From JBBQZL01 sp038207745 (GTDB lineage Bacteria; Actinomycetota; Thermoleophilia; Solirubrobacterales; 70-9): a DNA stretch of 22,105 nt. The stretch's first letter is position 1. Every line of letters begins with the position of its first letter. The stretch lies in contig JBBQZL010000015.1 of NCBI GenBank assembly GCA_038207745.1, forward strand, positions 1 to 22,105, given 5' to 3'. The notes under the pieces are model-generated. The model did no database searches. It worked only from the letters and a program-made list of their open reading frames with translations, and had not been told where the DNA came from. Below are positions 20,521 to 22,105 of this stretch, piece by piece. Made by a program: the position numbers and the translations under genes.

Positions 20521-22105
20521 GCCTCGTTCTCCAGTGGGTGCTCTTCCCACCGGTCCTGATTGCGCTCTGCCTCGGGATCGCCCTCCTGCTCGAGGTCGTC
20601 GTCCCGGGTCGGTTGCCCGGCGCGATGCTTGTGCCGGTCGGGTTTGCGGCCCTGATCGGTGTGGTTGCGGTGACAACCTCGAGCAGCGCCATCGCCCCGC
20701 TTTCCGGGGCGGTGGTTGTCTTCATCGCGATCGCCGGGTTCGGATTGGGCCGCGATATCCGCCGCCTTCGACCGGATCCCTGGGTCGTCGGGGCGGCGCT
20801 CGGGGTCTTCGCTGTCTATGCGGCTCCGGTGGTGCTTTCCGGTCAGCCCGGCTTTGCCGGCTTCATCAAGCTGGATGACTCGTCGACCTGGATGGCCTTC
20901 GTCGATCAGTTGATGTCCCGCGGGCACGATTTCTCGAGCCTCAATGCCTCCACCCACGAGGCGACGATCCAAATCAACTTCTCGCAGGGATATCCGGTCG
21001 GCGCCTTTCTCCCGCTCGGGGTCGGCACACAGCTGACCGGGCAGGATCCCGCCTGGCTGTTCCAGCCATACATGGCCCTTGTCGCCGCGCTGATGGTCGC
21101 CCCGCTTGTCCAGCTCACCGAATCGGTGATCTCATCGGCCCGCGTCCGGGCCGGAGTCGCATTCATCGCCGCCCAGGCCGCACTTCTCTATGGCTACAGC
21201 CTCTGGGGTGGGATCAAGGAGGTGGTCGCGGCGACGCTGCTGGCGACGCTTCCCGCTCTGGTCCTGACCGGCCGTTCCGAGGATGGGCGGATCAACGCGG
21301 CGGTCCTTTCGGCCGGTTTCGCATCGGCCGCGATCTTCGCTGTGCTCGGAGCGGGAGGGGTGATCTGGCTCGCCTTCCTGATTGCACCGGCGCTGGTGGT
21401 GATGTATCGGGCCACGGGATTGAAGTCCACCGCGATCTGGACCGCGGTGGTTGCGGCGGTTGTGGTGATCGTCAATCTCCCGCCCGTTCTGGCCGCCGGA
21501 ACGATCTTCTCGCCCACCCAGGGACCCCTGACCAGCGCAAATGAGCTGGGCAATCTGATCGGTCCACTTGACTTCGCCCAGATCGCCGGGGTCTGGCCGT
21601 CGGCCGACTTTCGCGTTGCACCCTCGAGCGGATTGATCACGGCGATCCTGGTTGTGATCGCGGTCGGTGGCTTCGCCTGGGGGATCGTGGCGTCCATGAA
21701 GAGCCGGTCCTGGCAGCTCCTCCTATATGCGGGCGGCGTGATTCTCGCGACCCTGCTCGTCTGGCTGCTGACCTCACCATGGGTTGGCGCCAAGGCACTC
21801 GCGTCTGCGGCTCCGGCATTCCTCTGCCTCGCGATGGTCGGTATCGCTGCACTTCTCTCCGACCGTCGCTGGCGGATTGCCGCGATACCACTGCTGCTGC
21901 TCCCGCTCGGGGTGATCTGGTCAAACGCCCTCGCCTACCACGAGGTCTGGCTGGCCCCATACGGCCAGCTCCGCGAGTTGGAGACGATCGGAGGAGAGAT
22001 CGGGGGACAGGGCCCGACCCTGATGACCGAATACCAGCCCTATGGTGTCCGACACTTCCTCAGGAAGGGTGACGCCGAAGGGGTGTCCGAGCTGCGCCGG
22101 CGGGT
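20517..22105 (+). CDS. Large polytopic membrane protein, GT-C-like, 3' end outside window
   Basis: An open frame runs from ATG 20517 to the right edge, at least 529 residues. It has about twelve or more hydrophobic helices, starting VLFPPVLIALCLGIALLLEV. After the third or fourth helix an extracytoplasmic stretch has KLDDSSTWMAFVDQLMSRG with D120-D121. An acidic pair at this place is typical of GT-C glycosyltransferases that use lipid-linked sugars, and the later helix pattern and the TEYQPYGVRHFL region outside the membrane fit that class. The assignment is by layout only. It overlaps the preceding single-pass protein gene by ATGA. The C-terminal domain is not visible. Confidence 0.78.
   Translation, partial: MSLVLQWVLFPPVLIALCLGIALLLEVVVPGRLPGAMLVPVGFAALIGVVAVTTSSSAIAPLSGAVVVFIAIAGFGLGRDIRRLRPDPWVVGAALGVFAVYAAPVVLSGQPGFAGFIKLDDSSTWMAFVDQLMSRGHDFSSLNASTHEATIQINFSQGYPVGAFLPLGVGTQLTGQDPAWLFQPYMALVAALMVAPLVQLTESVISSARVRAGVAFIAAQAALLYGYSLWGGIKEVVAATLLATLPALVLTGRSEDGRINAAVLSAGFASAAIFAVLGAGGVIWLAFLIAPALVVMYRATGLKSTAIWTAVVAAVVVIVNLPPVLAAGTIFSPTQGPLTSANELGNLIGPLDFAQIAGVWPSADFRVAPSSGLITAILVVIAVGGFAWGIVASMKSRSWQLLLYAGGVILATLLVWLLTSPWVGAKALASAAPAFLCLAMVGIAALLSDRRWRIAAIPLLLLPLGVIWSNALAYHEVWLAPYGQLRELETIGGEIGGQGPTLMTEYQPYGVRHFLRKGDAEGVSELRRR

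Overview
The window is very GC-rich, densely coded DNA with GC-ending codons, several leaderless-looking starts and many ATGA overlaps. This points to a high-GC Gram-positive bacterium (Actinomycetota). The short primary sigma factor, a family 5 uracil-DNA glycosylase, FolE2, and a DUF6421/SDR/threonine-aldolase-like gene cluster fit that phylum. Thermoleophilia/Solirubrobacterales is my best guess, made from gene style and not proven. No stretch longer than 300 bases lacks a gene.

Layout. 1-1860: the tail of an unrecognised gene, a possible decayed minus-strand gene end, a DUF427 gene, and an ECF sigma factor/zinc-finger anti-sigma pair on the minus strand. 1861-3336: a minus-strand three-gene run (DUF6325, SHOCT protein, PLDNc-SHOCT membrane protein) ending in a strong hairpin. 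3555-6077: a DHA2-type MFS exporter, tRNA-Thr(CGT) on the minus strand, and a TMEM175-type channel protein. 6212-9213: a lipoprotein and uracil-DNA glycosylase (minus), divergent from PgsA (plus), which converges on FolE2 (minus). 9402-10655: the primary sigma factor and tRNA-Tyr(GTA).

10784-13255 is a toxin-antitoxin island, VapBC followed by HipBA. The two pairs are separated by a strikingly AT-rich control region with a near-consensus -10 and inverted repeats.

13248-17715 is the most interesting part. An Lrp/AsnC regulator is divergent from a three-gene operon: a two-domain DUF6421 protein, an SDR oxidoreductase, and a threonine-aldolase-like PLP enzyme. A 19-bp palindrome sits on the -35 region of the operon promoter. 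The pathway is unknown to me; the enzyme set suggests breakdown of an unusual beta-hydroxy amino acid or a peptide-like compound. A MerR-type regulator follows.

18631-22105: tRNA-Thr(GGT) ends only 7 bases before the start codon of an acyl-CoA dehydrogenase. Next come a single-pass membrane protein and, overlapping it by ATGA, a large polytopic membrane protein that runs off the right edge.
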